Origin: JAGDVO01 sp964590075 [NCBI: uncultured Aquificales bacterium]
GTDB lineage: Bacteria; Thermosulfidibacterota; Thermosulfidibacteria; Thermosulfidibacterales
NCBI GenBank assembly: GCA_964590075.1
Contig: CAZPXS010000007.1
Coordinates: 1 to 52,088 of the forward strand
Direction: 5' to 3'
Length of the DNA stretch: 52,088 bases
Shown: piece after piece, positions 42,328 to 52,088 of the stretch
How the letters are laid out: each line of letters opens with the position of its first letter
Position numbering within the stretch: position 1 is the stretch's first letter
Notes under the pieces: generated by a model
What the model was told of the DNA's origin: nothing
What the model saw: only the letters and a program-made list of their open reading frames with translations
The model's database searches: none
Position numbers and translations under genes: made by a program

Positions 42328-43761
42328 ATGAATCTATGTAGGCTCACACTGGTTGAGGCAAAGAGATTGGTCGATAAAAAGGAGGTATCACCGAGGGAGT
42401 TGATTGAGGCTTTCCTAAGTAGAATCGAAAAGGTCGATCCCGTTATAAATTCCTATATAACCGTTTGTGATAAACCGTCCTTTGAGGCTAAAGCTAGTGG
42501 GAGACTATTCGGTTTACCCATAGCTATAAAGGATAACATATGTACCGCTGGAATAAGGACCACCTGTGCAAGTAGGATACTTGAGAACTTTGTCCCTCCC
42601 TATGATGCTACTGTCGTTAAACGATTGAAGGAAGAGGGGGCTGTAATAATAGGTAAGACAAACATGGATGAGTTTGCCATGGGATCTTCCACCGAAAACT
42701 CAGCCTTTTTAAAAACCAAAAACCCATGGGATCTCGAGAGGGTACCAGGCGGAAGTAGTGGAGGATCGGCTGCCTCTGTAGCCGCTGATCTCTGCCTTGC
42801 CGCTCTCGGTTCGGACACGGGTGGTTCTATAAGGCAACCTGCTGGTTTCTGTGGGGTTGTTGGTTTGAAACCAACATACGGTAGGGTCTCGAGATTTGGT
42901 CTTGTGGCCTTTGCTTCCAGTCTCGATCAGATAGGCCCTATTACGAAGAACGTGGAGGATTGTGCCTATCTCTTCAGTATAATAGCCTTTTTTGATCCCT
43001 TGGATTCGACGAGTCACAAGTTGGAGGAAGAGGACTTTACGAGATACATAGGTATGGATGTTAAAGGGCTTAAGGTAGGGATACCTAAGGAGTATTTTGA
43101 GTTAGGAGTGGATAGGGAGGTAAGGGAAGCTGTCCTTGATGCTATAGGGCGTTTAAGTGGTGAGGGAGTTGAGGTGGTAGAGGTATCTCTACCTCATACC
43201 GAGTACGCGATAGCCACCTATTATGTCATCGCATCAAGTGAAGCAAGTAGTAACCTTTCAAGGTACGATGGGGTAAAGTACGGCTACAGGGCTCCCAACT
43301 ACAGGGATCTTGAGGATATGTATGTGAAGACGAGGACCCTTGGTTTTGGGCTTGAGGTTAAAAGAAGGATACTTATGGGTACCTTTTCCCTTGCCTCGGG
43401 TTATTACGACGCCTACTTCCTGAGGGCAAGTAAGGTGAGAGCTCTTATAAAGAAGGATTTTGATGATGTCTTCAATAAGGTGGATGTTCTAATAACTCCC
43501 ACAAGTCCAACGACCGCTTTTAGGTTTGGCGAGAGGTTAGAGGATCCGCTGACCATGTATATGAGCGATGTGTTAACCGTACCTGTGAGTCTCGCAGGGA
43601 TACCTGCTATCAACATACCCTGTGCCCTTGATTCAAAAGGGTTACCTATAGGTTTACAGGTAATAGCTCCCGGATTTAGGGAGGATCTGCTGTTCAGGGT
43701 AGGTTATGTTTTGGAGAGAATAGTTTCCTTTGAGAGAAAGGAGGTGCCAGTTGGAGTTTGA
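42328..43761 (+). CDS. gatA: Asp-tRNA(Asn)/Glu-tRNA(Gln) amidotransferase subunit A
   Basis: A 477-aa amidase subunit that releases ammonia from glutamine for the amidation of mischarged Asp-tRNA or Glu-tRNA. The catalytic Ser-cisSer-Lys triad is seen as Lys in PIAIKDNI, and serines in [13 protein letters not shown] and [12 protein letters not shown]. It is directly after gyrB (11 bp) and overlaps gatB by 11 bp. gatC is not adjacent and not in this window. Confidence 0.97.
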   Translation: MNLCRLTLVEAKRLVDKKEVSPRELIEAFLSRIEKVDPVINSYITVCDKPSFEAKASGRLFGLPIAIKDNICTAGIRTTCASRILENFVPPYDATVVKRLKEEGAVIIGKTNMDEFAMGSSTENSAFLKTKNPWDLERVPGGSSGGSAASVAADLCLAALGSDTGGSIRQPAGFCGVVGLKPTYGRVSRFGLVAFASSLDQIGPITKNVEDCAYLFSIIAFFDPLDSTSHKLEEEDFTRYIGMDVKGLKVGIPKEYFELGVDREVREAVLDAIGRLSGEGVEVVEVSLPHTEYAIATYYVIASSEASSNLSRYDGVKYGYRAPNYRDLEDMYVKTRTLGFGLEVKRRILMGTFSLASGYYDAYFLRASKVRALIKKDFDDVFNKVDVLITPTSPTTAFRFGERLEDPLTMYMSDVLTVPVSLAGIPAINIPCALDSKGLPIGLQVIAPGFREDLLFRVGYVLERIVSFERKEVPVGV

Positions 43762-45193
43762 GGCTGTAATCGGGCTTGAGGTTCATGTACAGTTGAATAC
43801 AGATTCTAAAGTTTTCTGTTCCTGTAGTACGGCCTTTGGTGCTCCACCTAATACCAACGTCTGCCCAATCTGTTTGGGTATGCCAGGGGTTTTACCGGTC
43901 TTGAACGCTAGGGCCTTAGAGTTTGCCATAAAGGCGGCCATAGCGTTAAACTGCAGGATAAATGAGGTGAGTATCTTCGCGAGAAAGAACTATTTCTATC
44001 CCGACCTACCCAAGGGATACCAGATCTCACAGTACGATAAACCTCTTGCCGAGGATGGTTATGTTACCATAGAGACAAAGGATGGCGAAAAGAGGATAAG
44101 GATAAAGAGGGTTCATATGGAGGAGGATGCCGGTAAGAACGTGCACGGTGAGGGTAACGATCCTTATAGTTACGTTGATCTAAATAGAGCAGGGATACCG
44201 CTGATAGAGATCGTAACCGAACCGGATATATCTACTCCCGAGGAGGCAAGGTTATTTCTTATGAAGTTGAGAACCATAATGAGGTACATAGGTGTATCCA
44301 ACGCGGATATGGAGAAGGGTGAGTTGAGGTGTGATGCTAATGTCTCTGTAAGGCCCAAGGGTTCGGATAAACTTGGTGTTAAGACCGAGATTAAGAATAT
44401 AAACTCCTTTAAATTCGTGGCTAAGGCCTTGGAGTATGAGATAGAAAGGCAGATCTCCCTCATCAAGGCTGGAGGTGAGGTTGTTCAGGAAACGAGGTTG
44501 TGGAACTCCTCCTTGGGTATAACCGAGACTATGAGGCGAAAGGAGGAGGCCCATGATTACAGGTATTTTCCCGATCCGGATCTTATGCCACTTGTTGTCA
44601 GATCGGATTTAGTTGAGAGGTTAAGGGGTGAACTACCCGAGTTACCCGATGAGAGGAAGAGAAGGTTTATGAGGGAGTATAATCTACCGAGTTACGATAG
44701 CGAGGTTCTTACATCCGATAAGTTACTGGCCGATTTCTTCGAATCTGCCCTTGGAACCTATAACAATCCGAAGGCTATTGCTAACTGGATTATGGTTGAG
44801 TTACTTGGTAGGCTTAACAGAGAAAATATAGGTATAGAAGACTGTCCCATAGAGCCTTGGCAGCTGGCGAAAATCGTTAAACTTGTGGAGGAGAAGGTCA
44901 TTACCGGTAGGGTTGGTAAGGATCTCTTCGATATCGTATGGAGGGAAGGAGGAGATCCAGAGGTAGTGGCTAAAGAAAGGGATATGGTACAGATAAGTGA
45001 TACTGCAAGTCTTGAATCTGTAGTGGATGAGGTTATAAAGGAATGTCCCGATGAGGTCGCTAAGTACCTTTCTGGAAAAACGAAGGTTATAGGTTACCTT
45101 GTTGGTCAGGTTATGAAGAAGACCAAGGGTAGGGCTAATCCACAACTTGTAACTCAGCTACTCGAGAAAAAGTTAGGTGAGTTATCAAAATGA
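43751..45193 (+). CDS. gatB: Asp-tRNA(Asn)/Glu-tRNA(Gln) amidotransferase subunit B
   Basis: A 480-aa subunit that binds the mischarged tRNA and activates its side chain with ATP. Motifs: [49 protein letters not shown], and the YqeY-like C-terminal helical domain ending in [13 protein letters not shown]. The start is TTG at 43751 with AAGGAGGT 5 nt upstream; the protein then begins [10 protein letters not shown] (read with initiator Met), as usual. It ends in a 4-bp overlap with hisC. Confidence 0.97.
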   Translation: MEFEAVIGLEVHVQLNTDSKVFCSCSTAFGAPPNTNVCPICLGMPGVLPVLNARALEFAIKAAIALNCRINEVSIFARKNYFYPDLPKGYQISQYDKPLAEDGYVTIETKDGEKRIRIKRVHMEEDAGKNVHGEGNDPYSYVDLNRAGIPLIEIVTEPDISTPEEARLFLMKLRTIMRYIGVSNADMEKGELRCDANVSVRPKGSDKLGVKTEIKNINSFKFVAKALEYEIERQISLIKAGGEVVQETRLWNSSLGITETMRRKEEAHDYRYFPDPDLMPLVVRSDLVERLRGELPELPDERKRRFMREYNLPSYDSEVLTSDKLLADFFESALGTYNNPKAIANWIMVELLGRLNRENIGIEDCPIEPWQLAKIVKLVEEKVITGRVGKDLFDIVWREGGDPEVVAKERDMVQISDTASLESVVDEVIKECPDEVAKYLSGKTKVIGYLVGQVMKKTKGRANPQLVTQLLEKKLGELSK

Positions 45194-46272
45194 TAAAGCC
45201 GAAGGACTATATAGATGAAATCCCGCCCTATAGGCCGGGAAAGTCTATCGAGGAGTACGTAAGGGAGAGAGGTCTAAGACCTATAAAGCTTGCATCAAAT
45301 GAGAATCCATACGGTCCTTCACCTATCGTTATCGAGGAGATAGGGAAGGTCATCAATGATATACATAGGTATCCGGAGGCTGGTAGTGTAAAACTCAGGG
45401 AAGAGTTAGCTAGCCTCCTTAGAGTATCCCCAGGTAACATCATAGTTACGAATGGTTCCAATGAAGCCATAGAGCTGATATGTAAGCTATACCTATCCGC
45501 CGGAGATAGGGCTATAGTAACCTACCCTACCTTTTCAATGTATGAGATCTTCTGTAGAATCTACGGGGCTGATGTTATAAAGGTGCCTATGGTTAACTTT
45601 AGGGTTGATTTTGAGTCGCTTTTTTATCACTTTGACGATAGTGTAAAGGTCCTATTTCTTGCCAATCCCAATAATCCCACGGGTACGATATTTTTTGAGG
45701 ACGATTTTGTAAGGTTTTTGGACAGGATAAACGGTAGTGCTATAGTTGTTGTCGATGAGGCCTACTTCGATTTTGTGAGTGACAGTCGCTTTCCCGATAC
45801 GGTGGAATTGATAAAGAAGGGTTATCCTATAGTTTCCATAAGAACGTTTTCTAAGGCCTATGGATTAGCAGGTCTAAGGGTAGGTTATGCCTTAGGTAGC
45901 GAAGAGGTGATATCCTACATGCACAGGGTAAGACAGCCGTTTAACGTGAATCTGATTGCTCAGGTTGCCGCTATCTATGCTGTAAGGGATAGAGATTATT
46001 ACGATTTTGTGAGGAGATCCATAATAGAGGAGAGGAACAGATTGCAGGATAGCCTGAGAAACATGGGTGTCAGTTTTATAGGGAGTGAGGCCAATTTTGT
46101 AGCTATAAACGTCGGGGACGCGGATGCCGTTTATAGGTCCCTACTTGATAGGGGTATAATAGTGAGGAGCCTCACCTCCTTCGGTATGGGTGATTACATA
46201 AGGGTTACTATTGGTAAGCCTGAGGAGAATTCAGCGTTCCTCTCTGCCTTCAGGGAGGTCATGGGTATATGA
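45190..46272 (+). CDS. hisC: Histidinol-phosphate aminotransferase
   Basis: A 360-aa pyridoxal-phosphate enzyme of histidine synthesis; many members also transaminate prephenate or aromatic keto acids. Motifs: [24 protein letters not shown] segment, [16 protein letters not shown], the cofactor Lys in [18 protein letters not shown], and a C-terminal [10 protein letters not shown]. It is joined to tyrA by a 4-bp overlap, so a role in tyrosine or phenylalanine synthesis is as likely as histidine synthesis. Confidence 0.93.
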   Translation: MIKPKDYIDEIPPYRPGKSIEEYVRERGLRPIKLASNENPYGPSPIVIEEIGKVINDIHRYPEAGSVKLREELASLLRVSPGNIIVTNGSNEAIELICKLYLSAGDRAIVTYPTFSMYEIFCRIYGADVIKVPMVNFRVDFESLFYHFDDSVKVLFLANPNNPTGTIFFEDDFVRFLDRINGSAIVVVDEAYFDFVSDSRFPDTVELIKKGYPIVSIRTFSKAYGLAGLRVGYALGSEEVISYMHRVRQPFNVNLIAQVAAIYAVRDRDYYDFVRRSIIEERNRLQDSLRNMGVSFIGSEANFVAINVGDADAVYRSLLDRGIIVRSLTSFGMGDYIRVTIGKPEENSAFLSAFREVMGI

Positions 46273-47117
46273 AGGTAACCATAGTGGGCTTTGGTCTCAT
46301 CGGTGCATCCATAGCCGTTTCCCTTAAGGAGAGGATGGACCTTGAGATAGTGGCGGTTGATATTAACAGTGAGTCACTAAGTTATGGAAAATCAATGGGT
46401 TGGCTTGATGTTCCACGTGGAACACCTGACGAGACGATCAGGGATAGTGATTATGTTATTCTTGCTACACATCTTGCGGTTATAAGGGATGTTGCTTTTA
46501 ATGTTTCCCGCTATTTATCGGGTAGGGAACTGGTTATGGATGTAAGTTCCGTTAAGGGTTGGATAGTCAGGAATCTCTCCCCGATCTTTAAGGGTATCGC
46601 CCCCTTTGTTCCAACCCATCCTATCGCCGGTACGGAAAAGCACGGTGCTAAAAATGCCGTTAGGGACCTTTTTAACGGTGCGAGGTTGATTATAACCCCA
46701 TGGGATAACTCGGACGAGGAGATTGATAAAGCGGTTAGTTTCTGGGAGTTACTCGGTTCAAGAATAGAGTTTATGGATCCCTTCATCCACGATAGGATCT
46801 TTTCAAAAGTTAGTCATTTACCCCATCTTATAGCCTATGCCCTTGTGGATATGTTAACAGGTGATGATGACTATGCGGTAAAATACGCGGGTAGTGGTTT
46901 CAGGGACTTTACGAGAATCGCTGCAAGTTCCCCCGAGATGTGGGTTGAGATCTTCAAGCTTAATAGAGAAAACCTGATTAGGGATCTCGATAGTATAATC
47001 AGCCTACTATTGGATTATAAGAGGTGTATCGAAGAGGAAAGCTATAGTTATTTAGCGGAAAGGTTGGAGAAGGCGAGTAACCTCAGAAAGAGCCTTGCGG
47101 AACTTCTAAAAAGATAG
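46269..47117 (+). CDS. tyrA: Prephenate dehydrogenase
   Basis: A 282-aa NAD(P)-dependent enzyme that makes 4-hydroxyphenylpyruvate (or, if arogenate-specific, tyrosine). N-terminal Rossmann motif GFGLIGASIAVSL; catalytic His region THPIAGTEKHGAKNA; then SHLPHLIAYALVD and SGFRDFTRIAASSPEMW. There is no fused chorismate mutase and no ACT domain. It is the last gene of the run from dnaA to here, convergent with the pyruvate carboxylase gene 16 bp away; only a weak ATAGAA/TTCTAT hairpin lies between. Confidence 0.95.
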   Translation: MKVTIVGFGLIGASIAVSLKERMDLEIVAVDINSESLSYGKSMGWLDVPRGTPDETIRDSDYVILATHLAVIRDVAFNVSRYLSGRELVMDVSSVKGWIVRNLSPIFKGIAPFVPTHPIAGTEKHGAKNAVRDLFNGARLIITPWDNSDEEIDKAVSFWELLGSRIEFMDPFIHDRIFSKVSHLPHLIAYALVDMLTGDDDYAVKYAGSGFRDFTRIAASSPEMWVEIFKLNRENLIRDLDSIISLLLDYKRCIEEESYSYLAERLEKASNLRKSLAELLKR

Positions 47118-47133
47118 CTTCTTTGTATAGAAT

Positions 47134-50100
47134 TTATTCTATTTCCATTATCAGGTCTCCCTCCTCTATTTCCGAACCCTCTTTAATTAGAATGTTTTTC
47201 ACTATTCCGTCCTTGGGGGTTATCACTTTCGTCTCGAGTTTCATAGCTTCTGTTATCGCCACCACCTGGTTTTTAGTCACAAAGTCTCCTTCCTTTACCA
47301 TTAGTTTCACGAGTTTACCGGGCATTGGAGCTACTATGTGGTTTGGATTATTCTTATCTCCCTTTACGTTTGTCTTTACCTTCTGTAATAGTTTATTGTC
47401 GAGTACCCTTACGAGTCTCGTTTCACCGTTTACCTCAAATACGAGTGTTCTGTAACCTTTGCTATCCGCATCACCTATGGATATTAGCTTGATGTAGACG
47501 GTCTTTCCTTCCTCGAGTTCTACAGTTGTTTCCTCCCCTATCCTTAGGGGGAAGAAGAAATCCTTTGTCGATAAAACCCAGACGTCGCCAAATTCTTCTT
47601 TGTGCCTAAAGTAGTCCTCAACCACCTTTTCGTATAGGGCGTAGGAGACCAGATCTCTGAACTTCAAGGGTTCTTTGGTTATACTTCTTAGCCTTTCCCT
47701 TGCCGAATCGAAGTTATAGTCATCCAGTAGCTCTCCGGGTCTAACTCTGATCGGTTCCCTATCCTTTAGGATCTTTTTCTGTAGCTCTTCGTTGAATCCA
47801 CCGTAGGGTTGTCCCATAAGCCCCATAAAGAACTCAACTACGCTCTCAGGTAGAGATAGTACATCAGCCTTCTTAACGAAATCTTCTATACTAAGGTTAT
47901 TTCTCACTAGGAATAGGGCGAGATCTCCCACCACCTTTGAGGATGGGGTAACCTTTATGATTCTACCAAGTAACTTATCCACCTCTTTATACATTCTCTT
48001 TACATCGTCCCATCTATCTATCAGTCCTACACTTTTTACCTGTATCCTGAGGTTTGTGTACTGGCCGCCTGGTATCTCGTGTTCGTAAACCTCTGCCGTC
48101 GGAGCCTTTAGATCGCTTTCAAACTGATAGTAGTAGGCTCTCACCTTTTCAAAGTAGGAGGATGCTTCATTAAGTGAAGATATATCCATATAGGTTTTGT
48201 ATTTTCCGCTCTTTTCGAGAACCTCTACCACGGTGTTGAGTGAGGGTTGACTGGTCAAGCCACTCATAGAGCTCAACGCGCCATCTACTATTTTGGCTCC
48301 TCCCTCTATCGCCATTAGTATACTTGCCACGCCAGATCCTGCGGTATCGTGGGTGTGAAAGTGTAGTGGAACGCCAACTTCTTCACTGAGGGTTTTGAAT
48401 AGCCTATAGCTTGCGTATGGTTTGAGTAGCCCGGCCATATCCTTTATGGCGATTATGTCGGCTCCCATTTTTTCCGCTTCCTTTGCGAGTCTAACGTAGT
48501 ATTCCAGTGTGTATTTGTCTTCCTTTGGATCGAGGATATCACCGGTGTAACATATAGCTACCTCTGCAATTTTACCTACTTTTTTGACTTCATCTAGTGC
48601 TACCTTTATCTGTTCGAGCCAGTTGAAGCAGTCGAATATCCTGAACACATCTATGCCGCAGTTTGCCGCTTCCCTTATAAAGCTTCTTATCACGTTGTCA
48701 GGATAATTTTTGTAGCCCACCGCGTTTGACCCTCTAATGAGCATCTGAAAAAGTATATTCGGAATTTTTTCGCGAAGTAGGGCCAATCTCTCCCATGGAT
48801 CTTCCTTAAGGAATCTATAGGCAACGTCAAAGGTAGCTCCTCCCCACATCTCCATGGAGAATAGATTGTTGAGTCTTCTTGCGTAAAAGGGTGCTATCTC
48901 TATCATATCCTTCGTTCTCAGCCTCGTGGCAAATAGTGACTGATGGGCGTCTCTCATCGTCGTATCGGTAAACCATACTCTCCTTTCTTCCCTTCCAATC
49001 TCCTCTATAACCCCTTTTGGTCCTTTCCTATCGAGTATCTCTTTTAGTCCTGGCCTTATCTCTCCCTTTGCCTCTGGCGGGACTATCTTAGGTAGCTCCG
49101 ATATCTCTATATCACCGTGTGGCTTGTTCACTATATTGTTACCGAGGAATCTGAGGATTTTACTGACTCTATCCCTTGGAGGTTTGATCTTTGTGATCTC
49201 CGGATGTTCCTCAAGAAAGGTTGTTCTAAAGTTTCCCTTTAGAAAGTCCGGATGGCTAACCAGGTTCTCTAAAAATCTCAAGTTTGTCTTTACTCCCCTT
49301 ACCCTAAATTCCTTAAGAGCCCTCAGCATCTTATGGGCAGAGTCTTCAAAAGTTAGACCCCAGGATGTAACCTTAACGAGTAGGGAGTCATAGTAGGGCG
49401 TTATCATTGCTCCCACGTAGGCGTTACCGGCATCCAACCTTATACCGAAGCCGACGGCACTTCTATAGGCTTCTATTCTACCTGTGTCGGGGAGGAAGTT
49501 GTTTTCAGGATCTTCGGTTGTAATTCTACACTGTATGGAGTAGCCTCTTTTCTGTATGTTTTCCTGAGTACCTATAAAGTCGGTTATTTTCTCTCCCTGA
49601 GCTATTCTTATCTGAGCCTGAACTATATCTATGCCCGTGATCATTTCTGTTACCGTGTGTTCCACCTGTATTCTCGGGTTAACTTCCAGGAAGTAGTATT
49701 TACCGTTATCGAGGTCCACTAGATATTCAAAGGTTGCAGCGTTATATAGGCCTACTTCTCTTGCAAACCTGATCGAGTCTTCGTACAGAGCCTTAAGGAT
49801 TTCCTCTGGTATGTTTAGGCTTGGGGCTATTTCTGTTACCTTTTGGTGTCTTCTCTGTATCGAACAATCTCTCTCGTATAGGTGGATTATGTTTCCATAT
49901 TTATCGCCTAATATTTGTACTTCTATGTGTTTTGGTTTTTCTATGAGTTTTTCAACTATTATTTCATCACTGTGAAAAGCTTTTAGTGCCTCCTGTTTTG
50001 CGAGCATATATTCCGTTTCCAGTTCTTTTTCATTCCTTACCACTCTGATTCCTCTACCTCCACCTCCCTTTGTTGCCTTTATCATAATCGGGTAACCGTG

Positions 50101-50550
50101 TTTCTTTGCAAAATCTCTTATCTCATCTATTGTTTTGATCCCGTCGCTACCTGGTATGGTGGGTATCCCTAGTTTCTCGGCGAATTTTTTTGCCTTTAGT
50201 TTATCCCCGAATAGCTCTATATGTTCCCATTTCGGGCCTACGAAGATGATTCCAGCTTCTTCACAAGCCTTGGCGAATTCAGGATTTTCTGATAGGAAAC
50301 CGTATCCCGGGTGAATGGCGTCTATCTTTTTGTCCTTTGCGAGCTGTACTATCTCGTCTATGGCAAGGTAAGCTCCTACCGGTCCTTTATCCTTACCGAC
50401 AAGATAGGATTCGTCGCATTTATACCTATGTAATGAGTATCTATCCTCGTAAGCATAGATACCGATGGTTGTTATACCCATCTCTGTACAGGCTCTAAAG
50501 ATCCTTATGGCTATCTCACCCCTATTCGCTACAAGCAAACGCCTTATCAT
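47134..50550 (-). CDS. pyc: Pyruvate carboxylase, single-chain
   Basis: A 1,138-aa biotin enzyme that carboxylates pyruvate to oxaloacetate with ATP and bicarbonate. Domains: biotin carboxylase (about 1-450; LLVANRGEIAIRIFRA, KATKGGGGRGIRVV, EVNPRIQVEHTVTE), carboxyltransferase TIM barrel (about 520-800; FTDTTMRDAHQSLFATR, MEMWGGATFDVAYRFL, HTHDTAGSG), a linker region, and a C-terminal biotinyl domain (about 1068-1138) with biotinylated Lys1104 in ITEAMKLET. Full length for the fused type. With por it connects acetyl-CoA to oxaloacetate. It is a single gene with a palindrome over its promoter. Confidence 0.97.
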   Translation of the reverse strand: MIRRLLVANRGEIAIRIFRACTEMGITTIGIYAYEDRYSLHRYKCDESYLVGKDKGPVGAYLAIDEIVQLAKDKKIDAIHPGYGFLSENPEFAKACEEAGIIFVGPKWEHIELFGDKLKAKKFAEKLGIPTIPGSDGIKTIDEIRDFAKKHGYPIMIKATKGGGGRGIRVVRNEKELETEYMLAKQEALKAFHSDEIIVEKLIEKPKHIEVQILGDKYGNIIHLYERDCSIQRRHQKVTEIAPSLNIPEEILKALYEDSIRFAREVGLYNAATFEYLVDLDNGKYYFLEVNPRIQVEHTVTEMITGIDIVQAQIRIAQGEKITDFIGTQENIQKRGYSIQCRITTEDPENNFLPDTGRIEAYRSAVGFGIRLDAGNAYVGAMITPYYDSLLVKVTSWGLTFEDSAHKMLRALKEFRVRGVKTNLRFLENLVSHPDFLKGNFRTTFLEEHPEITKIKPPRDRVSKILRFLGNNIVNKPHGDIEISELPKIVPPEAKGEIRPGLKEILDRKGPKGVIEEIGREERRVWFTDTTMRDAHQSLFATRLRTKDMIEIAPFYARRLNNLFSMEMWGGATFDVAYRFLKEDPWERLALLREKIPNILFQMLIRGSNAVGYKNYPDNVIRSFIREAANCGIDVFRIFDCFNWLEQIKVALDEVKKVGKIAEVAICYTGDILDPKEDKYTLEYYVRLAKEAEKMGADIIAIKDMAGLLKPYASYRLFKTLSEEVGVPLHFHTHDTAGSGVASILMAIEGGAKIVDGALSSMSGLTSQPSLNTVVEVLEKSGKYKTYMDISSLNEASSYFEKVRAYYYQFESDLKAPTAEVYEHEIPGGQYTNLRIQVKSVGLIDRWDDVKRMYKEVDKLLGRIIKVTPSSKVVGDLALFLVRNNLSIEDFVKKADVLSLPESVVEFFMGLMGQPYGGFNEELQKKILKDREPIRVRPGELLDDYNFDSARERLRSITKEPLKFRDLVSYALYEKVVEDYFRHKEEFGDVWVLSTKDFFFPLRIGEETTVELEEGKTVYIKLISIGDADSKGYRTLVFEVNGETRLVRVLDNKLLQKVKTNVKGDKNNPNHIVAPMPGKLVKLMVKEGDFVTKNQVVAITEAMKLETKVITPKDGIVKNILIKEGSEIEEGDLIMEIE

Positions 50551-50589
50551 ACAGCCCCTCCCATTTGTACTTTAGTCCCTCATTGTAGT

Positions 50590-50629
50590 TGTATAAAAAT
50601 TTATACATTAGGATTTTTCTGGTTTTCAA
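50590..50629 (-). promoter_or_regulatory. Promoter of pyc with an 8-bp palindrome over -10
   Basis: TTGAAA (50624-50629), an 18-bp spacer and TATAAA (50600-50605). The -10 lies in the perfect inverted repeat TGTATAAA-AA-TTTATACA (50590-50607), well placed for a repressor. It does not match BirA, BioR or BioQ sites as I know them. Confidence 0.5.
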
Positions 50630-50722
50630 TAGTTATATTTTAAAAAAAAAATAAAGTTTTATCAAAAGAAGTAACTCTTTGAAGATCTCTTATGAACAGT
50701 CTCTTATAAGCTTGAGGCTCTT

Positions 50723-51058
50723 CTATCTACAGTAAAGGGTATTTTCTTTTAAGTTTTTTGCTAGCTCGTCTAATTCCTTTTTTTCACTTAAAGAACTTAG
50801 GATTTTTTCGACGAGTTCCTTTGTAAAGTCATCTTCGTAATTGAGGGAATATATTTGATAAAACTTGTGACGTTTACTTGTGACGAAACCTGCATGCTCG
50901 AGTTTTTGTAGGTGTTTGGTAAGGGTGGGTTGTGAAAGGGATAGGATGTTTGCCAATTCGCAGACACAGCAGGGCCTGATACTAAGAAGGTAGAGAATCT
51001 TGAGTCTATTAGTATCGGATAGTGCCTTTAGTTTTAGGGTAAGTATTTTAAGATTCAT
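50723..51058 (-). CDS. ArsR-family transcriptional repressor
   Basis: A 111-aa winged-helix regulator. The metal/metalloid-binding cysteines lie in RPCCVCELA (Cys30/31/33) at the helix alpha-3 position used by arsenic-sensing ArsR (ELCVCDL). The DNA-binding helix LSQPTLTKHLQKLEHAGFV follows. Further cysteines occur only at the C-terminal end. It lies downstream of, and in the same direction as, a thioredoxin-like gene and a DUF318 permease, a common arrangement for arsenic or related metalloid resistance. It presumably represses this operon. Confidence 0.88.
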   Translation of the reverse strand: MNLKILTLKLKALSDTNRLKILYLLSIRPCCVCELANILSLSQPTLTKHLQKLEHAGFVTSKRHKFYQIYSLNYEDDFTKELVEKILSSLSEKKELDELAKNLKENTLYCR

Positions 51059-51088
51059 ATTTTCCCATGGTTTTTGCTTATGTCTTTT

Positions 51089-51331
51089 CTAGCTACGATT
51101 TATGAACTCCTTTATTTCATCTACGGACAGAATCCTTCCCTGTGATACCACTTTTCCATCGATTAAAAGGGCAGGAGTTGTTAGTACTCCATGAGCTACT
51201 ATCTGGTTAAAATCTTCCACTTTAATCACCTCTCCGGGAATCCCGAGTTCATTAAGGGCTTTGTTTGCGTTTTCGTAAAGCATTTTACACTTTGGGTAAC
51301 CTAATCCTAGAATCTTAACTTCCTTCCTCAT
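51089..51331 (-). CDS. Small thioredoxin-fold protein with a degenerate active site
   Basis: An 80-aa protein of the short thioredoxin-like family (redox-active disulfide protein 2 type) often found with DUF318 permeases. The fold is recognisable from VKILGLGYPKCKMLYENA at the start and the cis-Pro motif VLTTPALLIDGKVVSQGR. The usual C-P-x-C active site reads YPKC: the first cysteine is Tyr and only one remains. It could work by a one-cysteine mechanism or bind the metalloid instead. Confidence 0.85.
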   Translation of the reverse strand: MRKEVKILGLGYPKCKMLYENANKALNELGIPGEVIKVEDFNQIVAHGVLTTPALLIDGKVVSQGRILSVDEIKEFINRS

Positions 51332-51352
51332 GGCCTACTCCTTTTTAACCTT

Positions 51353-52088
51353 TTATCCAAAGATCATTTGATAAATATATCCATATATACCTGATATCAA
51401 TACAACAAGAGAGACATAGGTTAGTGTTCTTTTGGTTCCCATTATGGACCTTAGAACCAGGATACTTGGGAGAGAAACCGCTGGTCCTGCAAGAAGCATG
51501 GTTAGAGCTGGTCCTACCTTTACACCCTGAGCCATGAGGCCTTGAATTATAGGTACTTCGGTTAAGGTCGCAAAGTACATGAGAGCGGTTATTATGGCGG
51601 AAAAGATATGGGTCAAAAGGCTTGTTCCGCCAAGTATTGTTTCAACGATCCTTTTTGGTATGTAACCCTCTCCTTCCACCCCTCCGAAGAAGAAGCCCGA
51701 TATAAAAACTCCAAAAAAGAGTAGAGGGAAGATCTGTTTGGCAAGAATATAGGAGCTTTCAAACCACTCGGTGAGTAATCCTTTTGCTCTGTAGGAGATA
51801 TAAGAGATAGCTATCACTCCCAGAATGAAGGGAATTTCTTTGTAGGGGCTTAATAATCCTAGGATGATAACCAAAATGGCGGAAATAATAGTTTCGACTG
51901 AGGAAACTCTGAATAATATTCTCATCTCTAATAGTAGGAGAATATAGAGAATATAAAGAATAGGCCACTTTAAGGATAGGCTTGATGTTGCAACAAGTAG
52001 AATAGCTACGAGAGTTGCGAGAAATAGAGTTGATTTTCCTAAACTTAAACCCTTTTCAGCCTGGAAGCCTTGAAAGTTGGCAAGTCTT
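51353..52088 (-). CDS. DUF318-family permease (ArsP-like), N-terminus beyond the right edge
   Basis: The frame is open from the stop at 51353 to the window edge (at least 244 residues) and the start is outside. Several transmembrane helices are seen. The second half carries the family pattern AKQIFPLLFFGVFISGF, ALMYFATLTEVPII and LLAGPAVSLPSILVLRSIMG. An internal ATG at 51925 exists, but the upstream part continues as membrane helices in the same frame, so it is not the start. Relatives export organoarsenicals or other metalloid species; the substrate here is not known. Confidence 0.87.
   Translation of the reverse strand, partial: RLANFQGFQAEKGLSLGKSTLFLATLVAILLVATSSLSLKWPILYILYILLLLEMRILFRVSSVETIISAILVIILGLLSPYKEIPFILGVIAISYISYRAKGLLTEWFESSYILAKQIFPLLFFGVFISGFFFGGVEGEGYIPKRIVETILGGTSLLTHIFSAIITALMYFATLTEVPIIQGLMAQGVKVGPALTMLLAGPAVSLPSILVLRSIMGTKRTLTYVSLVVLISGIYGYIYQMIFG

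Noticed and set aside
47127-47142. ATAGAA/TTCTAT hairpin between tyrA and pyc as a terminator
   Set aside because: Stem of only six AT-rich pairs that overlaps the end of pyc and lacks a clear T-tract; too weak to call.
51353-51925. A complete 190-aa permease starting at the ATG at 51925
   Set aside because: The same frame stays open to the window edge and encodes further membrane helices, so the gene is partial, not short.

Overview
ORGANISM. The window looks like part of the chromosome of an anaerobic, probably thermophilic, diderm bacterium. Diderm: two outer-membrane-type beta-barrels, lipobox lipoproteins, a heptosyltransferase-like glycosyltransferase and multihaem c-type cytochromes. 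Anaerobic: four-subunit pyruvate:ferredoxin oxidoreductase, a BioB variant lacking two cluster-ligand cysteines, and extracellular-type cytochromes. Thermophile-like codon use: the core genes strongly prefer ATA (Ile) and AGA/AGG (Arg). I cannot fix the phylum from sequence alone.

LAYOUT. (1) 1-16.68 kb, all minus strand: a multihaem cytochrome locus. Read in the direction of transcription, one unit holds a 756-aa beta-barrel, two LpoB/CsgG/GNA1162-like lipoproteins, a secreted two-domain member of the same fold, a SurA/PpiC-type prolyl isomerase, a separately promoted OmcS-like six-haem cytochrome and a second OmcS-like paralogue with a frameshift. A 7,908-bp block (864-8771) is repeated directly at 8772-16679, apparently without any change. 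The junction lies inside the second cytochrome gene. (2) 16.7-22.8 kb, minus: Upf1-like helicase, GT9 glycosyltransferase, porCDAB. (3) 22.9-26.7 kb: rRNA pseudouridine synthase; leuA behind a leucine-rich leader peptide and attenuator; an ApgM-like protein with substituted metal ligands. (4) 26.8-30.0 kb, plus: glyQ, a CNNM/CBS transporter, a diguanylate cyclase. (5) 30.0-37.2 kb: bioB, groES-groEL with a CIRCE-like operator, a DegT-type aminotransferase, nnr-argB, folK. (6) 37.2-47.1 kb, plus: a probable origin region, then dnaA, dnaN, gyrB, gatA, gatB, hisC, tyrA. (7) 47.1-52.1 kb, minus: single-chain pyruvate carboxylase, then an ArsR / small thioredoxin / DUF318 permease module cut by the right edge.

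HOW IT FITS. Por and pyruvate carboxylase link acetyl-CoA, pyruvate and oxaloacetate; bioB supplies the biotin that pyruvate carboxylase needs. The most interesting part is region 1. It combines an OmcS-type filament cytochrome with a dedicated periplasmic chaperone, four copies of a CsgG/LpoB-like fold and a large beta-barrel. This reads as a candidate system for secreting and assembling extracellular cytochrome wires, recently doubled by tandem duplication and lying within about 20-36 kb of the probable replication origin. No rRNA, tRNA, CRISPR array, transposase or integrase was seen.
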